A stretch of 64,000 bases of DNA from Colocasia esculenta. Its lineage: Eukaryota > Streptophyta > Magnoliopsida > Alismatales > Araceae. The position numbers and the translations under genes are program-made. Location of the stretch: positions 6,247,993 through 6,311,992 of the forward strand of contig CM024760.1 in the NCBI GenBank assembly GCA_014218235.1, given 5' to 3'. The notes below the pieces were generated by a model, which did no database searches, was not told the origin of the DNA, and worked only from the letters and a program-made list of their open reading frames with translations. Below are positions 1 through 13,027 of the stretch, in pieces; within the stretch, counting starts at the first letter, position 1, and each line of letters begins with the position of its first letter.

Positions 1-118
1 CATGAAATTTTCAACTTTATAGGACTAAATATAGGAAATAACCTAACGAAGGATATATAAACAATAATGCGTTTGATATATACATACATATTAAGAATTT
101 TCAATTTTTCTTGGAGGA

Positions 119-295
119 AGAGAGAGAGAGATGGAGGGTACGGGTGATTGAAAGAAAGGGAGTGAGATAGAGAGAGAGAGAGAGAGTAAGCTTCATTAGG
201 CGCATGAGAAAGATTGAGAGGCCATTAGAGAGAGGGCCGGGGAAGAGTCTGGTTGAGAGAGAGAGAGAGAAGGGAGTCGAGAGAGAGATAGAGTC
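119..295. repeat. GA-rich microsatellite region
   Basis: Several interrupted runs of (AG)n are seen, the longest around 169-186, with further runs near 258-272 and 280-290. A separate short (AG)n run lies near 781-800. It is simple-sequence DNA with no coding signal. Confidence 0.85.
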
Positions 296-1515
296 CATGA
301 ATTGACACAGAAGAGGGAGAAGAGATCGGTGACCAAAAAAACCATCTCATGCAGTTTATATGTTTTTTTTTTTTATAACGAAGAACTCCCGCCTCGTGTG
401 ATTTTGTGAGTTCAGAAATTAGTGTTCGTGAATTCTAAGATCAGGATTTGGTAGTTTTTATTTTTCGTGTACCTATATTGTCCTTATCCCATTTGACTGA
501 AAAAACTTTAAACTTATACAACTCAAAGATTATATGTAGATCAGACAAACCCTCCCAAAAATTAAATTCGAAACCTCCTACTTTTAAACAAGAGTTCTAA
601 ATATAAATTAGTTATACGTACACATATAGATGTAGACAAAAGTATGTGATCCCATACCACAATCTACTGCATGCCAGAGTAAAAGCAGTAGTAGCGGGAG
701 GAGAAAGGCAGGAGTACTGCTGCGTGCCATCCCCCCTTCACAAAGGTGTGCTGGTGAATGGATGAAACTGCGGAAAGGGAGGAGAGAGAGAGAGAGAGAT
801 GTGGAGACGGTCTGAGAAGAACAAGAGGTATCCACCCCCAGTATATATACTATATTTACGTAGCTTAGCTTAATAATTAGAAACACCCATATGATCCCTG
901 TCAATCGTAGATCTTGTTACTAAAGATCTTTCACGTACGAGAAACTAGAAATTAATTAGTTAACTAGATCATGCAGAGATTCCAGTTGATTGATCAGGTA
1001 GCTTGGTCAAGAAGTAAATCCCGTGTGAAGAGATAATTACCATATTCGACTTTGTACGTAATCTCGCACGCATATATGTAGGATACCTAGAAGTAGATTT
1101 CTTAATTTCCATTATTTTCTTCCTCAAATCTTACTTACTTAATTGATTCTCTAAGATGTGGAAGGAAAGAACATGTTGATTAATCTTGCTTAATTTGGAA
1201 CTGAGATTAATAGTAATACAAATATTGGTTCGCAGAGACAAATTCTCACAACAAAAAAAGAGATTCCATTAACAAGAAAGTCGTCCCTAATAATTATTAG
1301 AGATGGCTGTAACATCGTCATTAGGCCATCCTTAATAAGCTCGTCCCCATAGCATTGGAGACCGCTAACTCACATCCATCGCCAATAATATTATTGGAGA
1401 TGGCTCTTTGTGAATAATATTTTTAATTGATGACTATACTCATAGCATTAAATGTATAAATATGCATACCTCAATTTCAAATATAAATATGAAATTCTTA
1501 TAACTAAAAGTTAGA

Positions 1516-1519
<4 letters not shown>

Positions 1520-1560
<41 letters not shown>
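1520..1560. repeat. (AT)n microsatellite
   Basis: An uninterrupted alternating TA run of about 41 bases. It is a self-complementary simple repeat likely to vary in length between individuals. Confidence 0.95.
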
Positions 1561-1566
<6 letters not shown>

Positions 1567-2452
1567 AGTATGTGAGTAATATAGAAAATTATATATGATT
1601 TATACAATGGATTTTAAAATAAAAAACTTAAATATTTAATAATTTATATGATTCATGCTAAATATAGAAAATTTCTATATATTCATTATGATTAATTAAA
1701 ATAAATATTTTACAATATATAAGAATAGTTAATTAAGTAGATGACAATAACAACTTGAAATATGAAATCAAATACACTTTGTGATATCAAAAAAATATTT
1801 GTATCAACACATAAACAAAACTTATTAACACATGCATACACAGTTGGCACACTTGGTTTGGCAGTAAGACTGACCTAAAGGGGGTCGTGAATAGGTAATT
1901 TAAAAATTGAAACACAAATCACCACTAGAAACTATTTGGTTAGTATAAATAAGCATGTGCAATGGAAATTAAATGCGCAAAAGCACACACAAGACACAAA
2001 AAAATATCATCATTCGACCCTTCCAAATGAAAGTTCTACATCCAGCCCCCAAGTAAACTCTTGGGATTTTACTAACCAAAGGTACAATCTCCCTTAAAGA
2101 CAATACAACACCCAACCCCTGCTGGTCTTCTTCTCTTTTCGGGCAAGAAGGCAGCCCACTATTTCACCTCAGACATGAGCTTCTTTTTACTATCTTGAGA
2201 AGATGGAGCTTGTTTTGAGCTACCCTCTGTGTGCTTGAGTCTTCTTTGTGGTTTTGCACGGGAGAATGCTTGTCGGTGGTGCTCCCTCTTTGTGTAGCTT
2301 CGTTCCTTGTGGTTTGTGGGCGAGGAGAGGTGGCATTGGTGCCCCTCGAGCCATTTTCAATTGTGTTGTTTGTGTGCTCATCTTCCTCCTCCTTCTTCTG
2401 TGGCTTTTGTGGCTTAGGGAGACCGTGGGATGGCCCCGTCCCGGTCTCGGTC

Positions 2453-2850
2453 TTCTGACTGTAATCGCGACAGGTTGGCTGTCGCGATACCAGTCAGAAT
2501 GCGACGGGCTACCTATCGCATTCTGGTAGCAACAAGATAGCCGTCGCGTTATCTTTTGCCCTTCTGTTTCCCTGTTTCTGGTCTTGGTGGGGGGTGGCCC
2601 GTGTCCAAGTTGGTTAGAGAGTGATCTCCCCAACTTAGCACGAGACTAGTCTTCCAGTTAGTGGTTAATCTTCGTGGTTCCTTTGGGTGTGGGCCTTGGG
2701 GTGGTTCTGCCCCAAGGGTCTTGCATTCAGATGAGGAACGTGACGGGTCGATATGTCGCATTCTGAATCTGAAGGCGACAACATCCTTGTCGTGTTCTTA
2801 TTGCGACAGGGTTCTTGTCGTGTTCTTGTTTCCGTTAGGTTTCCTCTTTT
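2453..2850. repeat. Cluster of quasi-palindromes built on GCGACA/TGTCGC
   Basis: The first palindrome (2453-2499) has outer arms TTCTGACTG and CAGTCAGAA and inner arms ATCGCGACA and TGTCGCGAT around a 7-base loop. The second (2495-2525) pairs CAGAATGCGA with TCGCATTCTG. Weaker inverted pairs on the same theme follow near 2535-2555, 2775-2800 and 2803-2825. The surrounding text is also partly repeated: a block with the phrase AAGTTGGTTAGAG occurs near 2605 and again near 2880, each followed by a CCCCAACTTAG phrase. This looks like a decayed repeat unit of unknown family; no coding domain is seen. Confidence 0.6.
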
Positions 2851-2965
2851 CCAGGTTTATCGAGGAGGGTGGTTTGTGTCTAAGTTGGTTAGAGGTTGTT
2901 CCTCCCCCAACTTAGGCACATGACTGGTTTTCCGTGGTTGCCGCCCTTGTCGGGCTGTGGGTGTG

Positions 2966-4405
2966 TGTAGTACCCCGGAAAATCATTAATTAAAAATTAT
3001 GGATAAATCAAAATTTTATCAATTAATAAATTCAACCAGTTAAAAAGGTACGCATTATTATCACATGCCTATAAACCCATATAAAAATTTCATAAAAATA
3101 ATAATTATACTTTAAATAATATTCTCTAATGACCTATCAAGAATTTGGGCACAGAAAAATCATGTAGATCAAGTTTAAGAATTTATGTGACTTATTAGCA
3201 TAATTAAGGAATAAATCGGAGAACCCATTATTTTATGAGCCAAAGTGGATTATAAATAAAAATAAACATATGAGTATACTTTAAATAATATGGGATGATA
3301 ACCCATTATGTTATTTGGACCAATGGACAAATATTGCCCCATGAATAAATCTCTAATAAAAGGATAATTAAAATCCAATAAGTAAAGTAAGTACATGGAT
3401 TGTACAATTAGGCTCAATTGAGTTATTGGGTCAAGAGTAAGAGCCCAATGATGAAGATTCGAAATATTGACATAAATAATATTAAATTAAATTAAAATAA
3501 GAAATTGATTGAATAAGTGTGATAAATAGATTTAAATTAGAATAAAGGGTGAATAAATAGAATTAAATCAATACCCAATAAGTTAAATTAGTAATGGGTT
3601 TTATTAATGGTCCTACATAGATTGTTGGGCCCTAATATGAAGAGCCCACCATGAGATGGGAGTTAACTAAGTGAAATTCGGATTAAATATAGTAATAATT
3701 AGAAAAAAGGATTAGATAAATAATAAATGACATATATATATCCCTAAAAGAGTCTTAATCCTATCCTAATCCATTACCCTTGAAATTAGATCTCTCCCTG
3801 AGTCAATTAGTGGATAAATGCTAGAATAGGGGAGATAAATGTGGAAATTTGGAGTTAATAATAAATAAATTAAAAATGGGTAAGATAAATATTAAAAAGG
3901 GTTATAAATTAATATCCCCACGAAATTTGATCTTTTCCCAATCCTAAACAGGAGATAAATGAGAGAAATTAGGTGATAAATAAGGAAAATTCAGATTAAA
4001 TAGAAAAGGAAGAGTTTTAGAAGAGTAGGACTCTTAAATCAAGCCATACACATTCCAATTCGACCCTACCACCCCATAGATCATTGCTGAAACTCTATGA
4101 GATGAAGAGAGGAGTTGAGGATGAGAGGAGCAAGAAGAAAGAAGTTTGGAGTAAGAGGATTTCATCTTCTACCTGTTCTCGAAGAGGGACCACCTCTCTC
4201 ATTACAAGGACACGGAGGTGCCATGTCCGTCTCTGAGATGCAAAAGTCTTGGTAATTTGCGGATGGGCGTATACGGTGGAACTTGGCATGGCCGCGTGAT
4301 CCTTTTGGTATGTTACTAATGGCCCACCCGAAGTAAACCAGGCCCAATTACAATATAACTCTAGACAAAAGCATTGTGTGTTCGGATATATTAGAAGATG
4401 AGTTC
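2966..4405 (+). mobile_element. Possible decayed LTR (weak)
   Basis: The start TGTAGTACCCCGGAAAAT resembles openings common among plant Ty3/gypsy chromovirus LTRs. The far end is followed by GGTATCAGACGCC (4406-4418), which resembles the initiator-methionine tRNA primer site TGGTATCAGAGCC. Between them the sequence is AT-rich, with a GC-richer block at 4080-4350, as in many LTRs. No matching second LTR or coding region is seen and the expected terminal CA is missing, so this is a tentative reading. Confidence 0.25.
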
Positions 4406-4419
4406 GGTATCAGACGCCG

Positions 4420-5674
4420 GGGATACGTCTCGTTCACATTACTTTGGGCCACATCTCTCTAGCATTTCGAATAAAATTGAGCAGTTCTTAGAAGTCCAAT
4501 TATAAATGAGAAATATTTAATTTTCTATTTTAGATGAATAGGTAAACTATTTGTTTAGAATGGGATTGGTGGGTGTGCATGTGACACGCTGGCCCCACTT
4601 AATGGTGCCATTATTAAATCTTTCATATATCACTCTCTGTGAAACCTATTTATCATCTTTTTAATGACAAATAATGACAAATAGGTTTGGCCCTATTAAT
4701 GTCAAGATTGAATAATCTATTTGTTACTCTTAATTATCTATTGGTCACTTAAGTTATGTATGGGGAATAATGTGGACTATGTTAGTGGGGGCATGCACGC
4801 AGGCAAATCTCGTCCTAAATATGTAAGGTTATTGGGATATGTACATCATAAATACGTGTAAGTTTATCTTAAATCAATTTTCATAGTGTAACCTTAGTTT
4901 AGAATATTAAAAATGAGATTATTATAAACTCACTTAAATTTATCATAAATTTAAAATTTCTCCATAATCATTTTTTTTGCATAAACGTACCTACTCTGAA
5001 TTGGTTTATGATTTGACATAAATTCACTTAGATTTAAGACAAACTCCAAATATGAGCCAATAAAAACTACCTTTATACATAAACGTGCTTATGATAAAGC
5101 TATTCATGTTCTTATTAAGTTGTGTCAACACAAACAGGCAGTTTTGTTACCGCCCAAGATGAGAACTAAATTATAGCTGGGCTAGACTTTTCCTTCTGGT
5201 CCCCCTTTGAAGATGGATGGGCAAATCTGGAAACCAGTTTCGGGCTCAAAAGAATAGATGATAAGCGGAAGAGGACCGCAAAATGGACGGAATCTGGAGT
5301 GGACGGGGACCAAAAAAATGGCCTGTCAATCCTTCTTAGATTAATGGGTTGAGCCGATTGGGTTTGGATCTATTTCGCTTTCAGTTAATAAAAATGAAAA
5401 CTTTGAAATGAACTCGAAAGTACATCCGAAACAGACACTAAGAACGAATATTAACTTTGTTTAGCACTTTGCACGAATCTTTACACAGCCTAAGGTCCTT
5501 GTCAGCTGCATGCCACGACCACAGGATCGATCATTCCTCTGACTTATATCAGCTATCTCATGAATTCCAAGACACCAATGAAGCTCCAAAAACACATGAT
5601 TTGTTTTACGAAATGCACATGACATAGCCTGGTGTCACACACTCCTCTATAATAGAAAAACTCCATGGACCTTT
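4420..5674. other. Intergenic DNA downstream of CRK gene 1
   Basis: AT-rich non-coding sequence. The last part, nearest the kinase gene, would contain its 3' untranslated region because that gene is read leftward. No domains, RNA genes or transposon termini could be supported. Confidence 0.6.
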
Positions 5675-8481
5675 CTATGCACCAACTAACCTACCAGCTG
5701 GTTGGCTATGTCCAGCAACGTATGCTGCCCGCGAGGGGGCCTGCAGCGACACAGAGTAGCTGCTGAGCATAAGAACAACTGAGGTCATGGTGGGTCTGTC
5801 CTCTGGAGCTTCCTGAACACACAACAGCCCAATGTGGATGCACCTCCTCACTTCGTCACCCGGATATTGGCCGCCCAACGATGGATCAACTATTTCCTGG
5901 ACGGTTCCGTTTGTCCAATGATCCCACACCTGTAAAATGGGCATTTGAAACAAGTAGTTCTTCATAAGACCCACTGCCTACGTGCACTTCAATTTTATAC
6001 ATTAAAGACGGTGCAGTGCAAACAAGAGGAAAGAAAAGGAGAGTACATACACAGGTTAAGATGTCAGTGGAACTCGTAGAATCAGAGAAAGCGCGGCTTC
6101 TCTTCCCCAGTACTACCTCAAGAACCAATACGCCAAAGCTATACACATCCGTCTTGCTGGAGAAGCGCCCTCTCATGGCATACTCTGGAGGCATGTATCC
6201 ACTGCCAAACATATTCGAAGACAAATCCCCGTTTAGTGCAACATGTCCAGCTAGCCAATAGATTCTGCATCACGAAGGGACCGTTTTCACGTGTTCTACT
6301 TACTAGGTCCCGACAGCCCGGGTGGTGCTTGCGTGTGTCTGATCCACAGGGAAGAGCCTTGCCAACCCAAAGTCCGAAATCTTTGAGTTCAAGTCTGCGT
6401 CTAGTAGGATGTTGCTGGCTTTCAGGTCCCGGTGTACGACCTTCACTTGTGAATCTTCGTGGAGATATTGCAGTCCCCGCGCGACTCCAACGATGATCTC
6501 ATACCTTCTCGCCCAGTTTAGCTGGTGTGAATGTGATACTGCAGGATCTAGACCATTCAAGTACAAGCAAAGAACATCAGACAAGACAGCCCACATAAGT
6601 AAATGACATATATATATAAGCTCATGTTAGTGATCAGAAGAAATTAGGAATTGCCCTCCAAACAGCCAGTTTTGGTGGACAATCCGAACTGAGCATACCA
6701 AACAGGAATTTGTCAAGACTGCTGTTGGGCACGTATTCGTAGACGAGCAATTTCTCTTCCCCTTCTAAGCAAGCACCCAGCAGCCTCACCACGTTCTTGT
6801 GCTGAAGCTTAGCAAGCAGAACCACTTCGTTCTTGAGCTCTTCCACTCCTTGCCCAGAGCCGGCTACAAGCCTCTTCACAGCTATTTCTTGCCCAGTTGG
6901 CAGAAACCCCTATAAGAGAGCCATAAAGGAATGGATGCGGTGTACGTATGTTAGGATGCCCAATCAACACAGATGGTGGGAGAATATAATCTACGGGATG
7001 TATACATCAGATGGAATCTCTGGCTTACCTTGTATACTATGCCAAATCCTCCTCGTCCGAGCAGATTAACGTCTGAGAAGTTGTCTGTGGCAGCTCTTAG
7101 TGTCGACAGGCTGAACAGCAGTGATTCTATGGTAGTAATCTCTTGTTATCCCTTACATCTGGTAATCAAGAAAAGGGTGAGACAAATTAAGAACAGACTG
7201 GTGAAGTTCTTCATCCTCTGATGATGTACGGCCACAGCTAAGGTTTGGGATGGTCATGTGGATGAAACAAGAGCTACTTACAGACTTGTCCCTGTTTACT
7301 CCTCCGACAGAAGAAATAGACGCACATGACAAAGATCAGGGCAAAAGCTGCACCCAGAAGGATGGAAATCGCAACAACGGTGGTACCCGTTGAATTGCTC
7401 TTCTTCTTCCCTGCACACCAATAGCGTTATTTGATACATTAACCATGTAAATACATAGAGTGCACCATGCTTTCTGTCCCCAACTACACTTTAACAGCCA
7501 AGCGATAAGTCAGAAAAAAAAAAAAAAACATCTAGATCCTGCCTCTGCTTTTTTATAAATGGAATTTTTATCTGCTGGTTCCAAAAAAAAACTTTGGTGG
7601 TTGCTCCTTAGAGCTAGGTCAGTTCCCAATACCTTGGGCTGTTGGTATGTTCATCGGAGGACTAAGCGGCGCCGCAGGGGTCGCATTCCTCGACAGCGGA
7701 ACTGATACCATCGCCGAGCCTTTGAAGAAAGAGTAGAGTTCATATCTGACGTTACAAGTGGCCTTCAGACATCGGGCGCCTTTCTTCCCGAATGCCCAAC
7801 TGGGCATCTCGCTGATGAGTCCCGTCAAGCAGCTGTTGCAATCGTCGGCCGACTGATCCATGGAGCACTGCACGAGCCCGTATATCTTCGGGGTGGCCGG
7901 GTCGGCGTAGTCCGCGTCGCCGGTGGCGAACATGCGCGCCGACCTGTTGTAGGCGGCGTAGCGCACGAGCCGCGCCATCAACAGGTTCAGCTGCTGGTTA
8001 AACTGGGTCACCTCCGTCAGGTTCGAGCCGCTTCCGATGGACACCTTGAGGACGTCGTCAGGGACGGAGAAGAACCGCCGGTCAGAGTACCGGAGCATGC
8101 AGTAGTCGTACCACACGACGGCTGACCTACTTCGGGGCAGATCTGCGGGATTTCCTGCGCCGCCGTGTCCAGGCAGCTCCGGCAGTCGCCTGCGGACACG
8201 TCGCCGCGGCAGAGTACGAGGCCGTAGACACGGTCATCGGGGGCGTTCCCGGCAGTGCCGTTGCGGTAGCCGGAGGCGGAGCCGTTGGCGTGGAGGGAGG
8301 AGAGGAGCGTCTTGAGGTTGGACTCAAATGTGCTGTTGGCGGCGTAGGTGCGGCCGCCGGTGGAGTTGCAGATTTGCGTGAGAGGTTCGGCGGTCGTTGC
8401 AGTGGGGATGGCCACGAGGAGGGACAACAACAGGAGCAAGTGGGCAAGCCTGATATCAGAAGAGGAAACACTCGGAGCCAT
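5675..8481 (-). CDS. Cysteine-rich receptor-like kinase (DUF26), one frameshift in exon 1
   Basis: Read leftward in seven exons with consensus splice sites except the exon 3 start: 8481-7633, 7410-7282, about 7130-7029, 6909-6699, 6538-6304, 6201-6051, 5929-5675 (stop TAG). Exon 1 starts with a hydrophobic signal peptide and carries two DUF26/Gnk2-type domains, each with a C-X8-C-X2-C motif (CRGDVSAGDCRSC, CSMDQSADDCNSC). Exon 2 encodes one transmembrane helix. Exons 3-7 give the kinase: glycine loop GRGGFG, lysine in AVKRL, HRDLKASN, DFG, and MPPEYA. All catalytic residues are present. Family members are plasma-membrane Ser/Thr kinases of stress and immune signalling. The frame breaks once near 8120-8135, just before WYDYC of the first DUF26 domain, consistent with one lost base; this could be a real mutation or a sequencing error. 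The C-terminal tail is short compared with gene 2. Confidence 0.85.
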
Positions 8482-10084
8482 TGGCGCAGTCTCTCGGCCT
8501 TCCCTTGGCTCGATCCCGGGATAGCTGGAAGTGAAGGTAGGAGAAGGTACACCAAGGAAGGAAGGAAGCCAAGAGAGGAAGAAATTAACGTCTATATCAG
8601 TGTGAAGCCTGCCGCCGGGACTTTGAAGGGCACTGTGTTGCTAAGTCGGCGCCGACGGTACATTCACAGAGGTCAGACATCATCCTCTTGCTCCTAATCA
8701 TCTTTTCTAGAACGACATGTAGTAGTAGTCAGCTACCCATGGAGATTGGAGATCATACTCCTGTTCCGTCACCTCATCTCTCTTCTAGTAATGTCATATT
8801 AAGAGAATTTTTACGTAAAAACATAATTATTACAGGATCTGGTCAAACATACGCGGAAGAAGGACGCCGAGACGCGTACCTGTTCCGTCAGCTTCTGTTG
8901 GCCGCCCGGTGGGACGGTTTGGCCGCGGGGGGCGCAGGAAATATGCTGATCGAGCGCCTATTTGGTTAGACTGTGTCACTTCTGACCATCTCACTACCGT
9001 TATGTGGCCGCTTATTATTAGTATGAATATTCTTGCTAGTGATAAGAGCCATATGAATCATATGTGATTATGTGGCCGCTTCCTGACCATGTCGCAAGCG
9101 TTTTCTGGTCAACCGTCTTCTGCCATCAATTATTATTAGAGAAAGATTATTTAAGACTCGAGCAAGAATTATATATCTCGCTCTTATAAACAGGTGTAAA
9201 TAGTAATAAGGCCCTTTACTTGTGAGCACGGATAGAAATGTTCGAACGAATATTAAATGTTTCTTTTATTATATTAATATTGTTGCTAGTGATAGAGTCA
9301 TAGATCATGACTGATGTTAATTATCAACTATTACGAGGCCAACCCAACTGTAATACATCACATCCATCAAATAAATTAGTTCATATAGGGACAAAGTTTA
9401 GTTTTATATTAGACAGTGAAAATATATAAATGTGTATTTATAAACAATCTACAATTTTCTTTTTCCAAGAAAACTCTTTTATCAAAAAAAACTTAACGGA
9501 AGACAATATTTCTTGAGGGACAATATTTTTTGAAGGACACACCGAACTACAGCATTGTTCTTTCCTCCTCCTTTTTTCCCACTCTTACAAATCATGTTAA
9601 AGAATTTCTTCGATCGGGACACCACCGCCGCCAAGTATCAACCATTGTGTGTTGCCACTTACCTCACATCCATCAACTAAACTAGCTTCCATCAATTCAC
9701 GTTAACCCAACTAGTGCTAGTTCTTTTCTTTTAACTAATTTCAGTTATTACAAATCATGTAAAGAATCTCCTTCTAAGCTTCAATAGGATCTATAGTATA
9801 AAAAGTTATAGAAAATTTTGCAGCACTGACTGTAGTAATAAGTGTAACAAGTTGGCATTTAAAGTGGTGCTTACATGACGCACCTTGGATGTCATGTGGG
9901 AGCGGCGAAAGCGGCAAAGGGTGGTAGCAACAGGCCGCGACGGCTTGTAGAGGTAGGATACGGCGGCGACAGGCGACGGGCGACGATAGCGGCCGATTGC
10001 CGCAACCAGTAATTGAGCTCCAAGATGTAAATTTTAGACTTTAAAATACAAATATTAAGCTCCAAAATATGCTGCCAACAGGTC

Positions 10085-10805
10085 GGAGTCGGAATTAGAA
10101 ATGGGTGTTCCCACTTTTGCTTCCTATAAGAAATTTTGGAGTCAGAAATGGAAAATAGTGTTTCCGTTTCCGCATCCATTTCCGCTTTGAGTCAGAAAAA
10201 TGGAAATGAAAACAAAACAAAAACTTCGGATGCAATAATATTTATATAATTAGAATAAATTTATACATTTATAAGTAAATTAATTATTAAATGTATGAAT
10301 AGTTTCAAATGTAAATTTAGTAATCTCTTCTACCATATCTTCTCCATCACGTACATTATAATGACTCTTACTAAATGAAGTATGACAAGATCAAATTAAC
10401 ATTGTAAAATCGTGTAGTTATATATAATGGTTGAGTAATAGATAGCCAGTATATGTAAGTATGAAGACTGTTAGAGAAAAAAACTATCATATATAATGGA
10501 ATGAGAAAGTGGCCACTATTCAATAATTGGGACAAGGATAGATGACATTTGCATATAAATTGAAGGTGAGAGACAATAAATTAAAATTTTAAGAGCCAAA
10601 GCTTCGAGAGTGAGGTGCATTTATTATAAAAAATATTATATCATATATATTAAAAGGTTATCAAAAATGAAAAAGTGGATGCGAAATTGGGTATTTTCGC
10701 TTCCGCATCTTATAAGAATTCGGATATCTATTTCCACTTCCGCTAAGTTATTGGAAAGTTCTTTTCAGAGTTATGCATCCTATAAAAATTGCGGAAAAGG
10801 GGTCG
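10085..10805. mobile_element. Possible degenerate fold-back element
   Basis: The two ends are roughly inverted copies: the left arm contains TTTCCGTTTCCGCATCC and the right arm, read on the other strand, contains related GCGGAAG and GCATCC phrases with CCTATAA spacers. The element interrupts a region of CTCCAAAATAT-type repeats on both sides. The arms are diverged and no clear target-site duplication was found, so the call is tentative. Confidence 0.3.
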
Positions 10806-10829
10806 ACTAAATAGAAATCGGAGATCTAC

Positions 10830-11145
10830 TTAAGGTTTAAAAATATTAACTAGACTTTTAATATTTGGACTCCAAAATACACATCTTGGACTCCAAATTT
10901 CAAACTTTAGGCTCCAAAATATTACTCCTAGGATTTAAAAATATTGACTGAATTTTTAATATTTGCGCTCTAAAATATAGACATTAGACTCTAAATTATT
11001 TACTATGGCTCCAAAATATGAATTTGAGCTCCAACATATATCTTAATGCTTCAAAAATATTAATTGTACTTTAATAATAATTTAGATTCTAAAATACAAA
11101 CTACAATTTTAAAATATAAAATTGGACGTCAAAATAATGTGATTT
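10830..11145. repeat. Degenerate CTCCAAAATAT interspersed repeat
   Basis: The phrase CTCCAAAATA or close variants (CTCTAAAATA, CTCCAACATA, TTCAAAAATA) occurs about every 20-40 bases, with TTTAAAAATATT phrases between. The same phrase occurs before the fold-back element at about 10015-10075, so the two parts were probably once contiguous. Function unknown. Confidence 0.5.
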
Positions 11146-13027
11146 TGAATCCTATCGCGACTACACGTCCTCAATCACCGTCTATCAACTCACGTGGCAA
11201 TCTGTGTGGCACTCAATGAAACGCTACATAGATTATCATCTAAGTCTTCTAGTACTTACTGCACAATAAATCTTTCTCAACAATTTAGAACCCCGATTGC
11301 CTAAATCTGACTAGTCAACGTTTCAAAAAAAGGGGAAAAAGGAGGAGAGAGATATATATATATATATATATATCCTTCCTTTACGACCGCCAACACGGAC
11401 AGACAACAAACCCACAAAGTCATTACATGAGATTGGTCCGAGTTCCGGGCTGGTCCAAGTCGGCCTAATTAGACTACATCCCACGTCCGCATCCCCGTTG
11501 ACTTCCATAAAAGGCATCAAAGTCTAACTATCTATCTATAAGTAGAAAACCACTAATTGCATGTTCGCACGGTTAATAACAAACGGAGCGCATCCTACTT
11601 AACAGAAATGTTAATTTTTTTAAAAAATATTCTTACATCTTGTTAGAAAAATGTCAAATATTCTTATATAAATAAAAGTGATAAATAATAAGTTAAGAGT
11701 GATAAATAATTAATTAAATTATATAAATAGTTATATTTTTATATCATCTTTAAATATTTTTATTTTATTCTCTATAAAATTATGTGTCACTAATAATAAT
11801 AATTAACTAAGAGAAATAAATAATTTTTTTCCATTGAGACTGAGAATCTAAAAAATGGTGAGTTCTAACAAAATATTATATCTGACTATTTAAAAAATAA
11901 ATACTTCTCATCTAAATTTGAAAACATACAATATTATTTACATGAATCCATTATATGCATAGATAATTGATGCAACGGCCGTGGCCACCCCGTTGTTTTC
12001 CGCATCTTCCTATATATAATTTGGAGAATGATTTAGTGTACTTGAGTTTTACACTTGCGTCTCTTACTTCTCATTGATTAATAGAAAGAGGGCACAATAT
12101 ATCCATCTAATAAAAAGTAAGAGATACAAGTACAAAATACAAAACTCAAATGTACTAAATGTTCTCGTGTAACCTGACCCATGAGCTAAAACTTAGGTTG
12201 TTTCTGTTCATAGAAACATTTGATATCCCGTTGAAATGATCGATTATTTGTGCATATAGACGTAAACGATGTAGATCTCACTATCAATATAATATGGTGA
12301 CAAAATTTATCCATTTGTATCTAAGATAAGATGGCTAAGTAATTTTTTACCCAATTACTAAATATTTCTCTTCTGTTCAAATGCCTAGCGCCTCACGAGG
12401 AAGATGAGGTGGTCGGTAACATAACTGACATTTGATAAAACTTGTTTTTTACTCCACAAATATAATTCTCTATCTATTATTGAAATTTAAAAGTAATAAA
12501 AGTACTTGAAATGAATAAGATATAATAAAAAAGCGTGTTGGGTAACTAAGTAAATTATTTCTCAGTATATATATATAATCTCAAATCAAATTATCCGCTA
12601 TACAACATTCATATTTAAATACTAATCTATTACATCATCACGTCATCACGTATGGGTTGAACTTTTAACATTATCTTTAAAAAAGAATTGAATGAATCTA
12701 CTGTTGACCAGAGTTGTACTCATAATCTCTTCTTAGTGCATGTACATAAAGAACTACTATTCCTTGTAAAATTCCTTATACATATGTTATGCAAATAAAA
12801 TCTTTTATGTCAACTCCGTTTCAACAGTCTAATATAGTCCAAGCTTGAACGTCTGCTACGACCACAAGGTAAGAAAAGAAATACCATATAATAGTTGATC
12901 TGATGTGATCTTTAAAAAATTTGGACTAAGCTGAAGGCCTAAACAAACTCAAAGTCACTTGTAATTAGAAGTTAGTGTTACACTGTTTGGAGAGAGGAAA
13001 TGCTAAGCGTAACAAAACATAAAACCA

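Larger units (their letters stand above)
1..2450. other. AT-rich intergenic DNA, no gene seen
   Basis: Both strands lack any open frame with recognisable domains; the short open frames here are low-complexity, mostly translated GA/CT runs. The stretch holds GA-rich and AT microsatellites and ordinary AT-rich plant intergenic sequence. From about 1860 the text changes to a more mixed composition that may be the remains of an old transposon, but no terminal structure could be identified. Confidence 0.6.
8482..13027. other. Intergenic DNA upstream of CRK gene 1
   Basis: No host gene was found. The first few hundred bases leftward-adjacent to the gene would contain its promoter; WRKY-type TTGAC cores occur on either strand (for example near 8839 and 9107), but such short motifs are common by chance. 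Beyond about 9.3 kb the DNA is AT-rich with degenerate repeats described separately, a TA microsatellite near 11352-11372, and no recognisable coding domain. Confidence 0.6.

Noticed and set aside
608..904. Minus-strand open frame of about 98 residues with a hydrophobic stretch
   Set aside because: It is made mostly of translated CT/GA-rich sequence with no domain, no neighbouring exons and no recognisable homologue.
2220..2915. Overlapping open frames on both strands
   Set aside because: They lie across the quasi-palindrome cluster and its repeated blocks, show no domains, and overlap each other on opposite strands.
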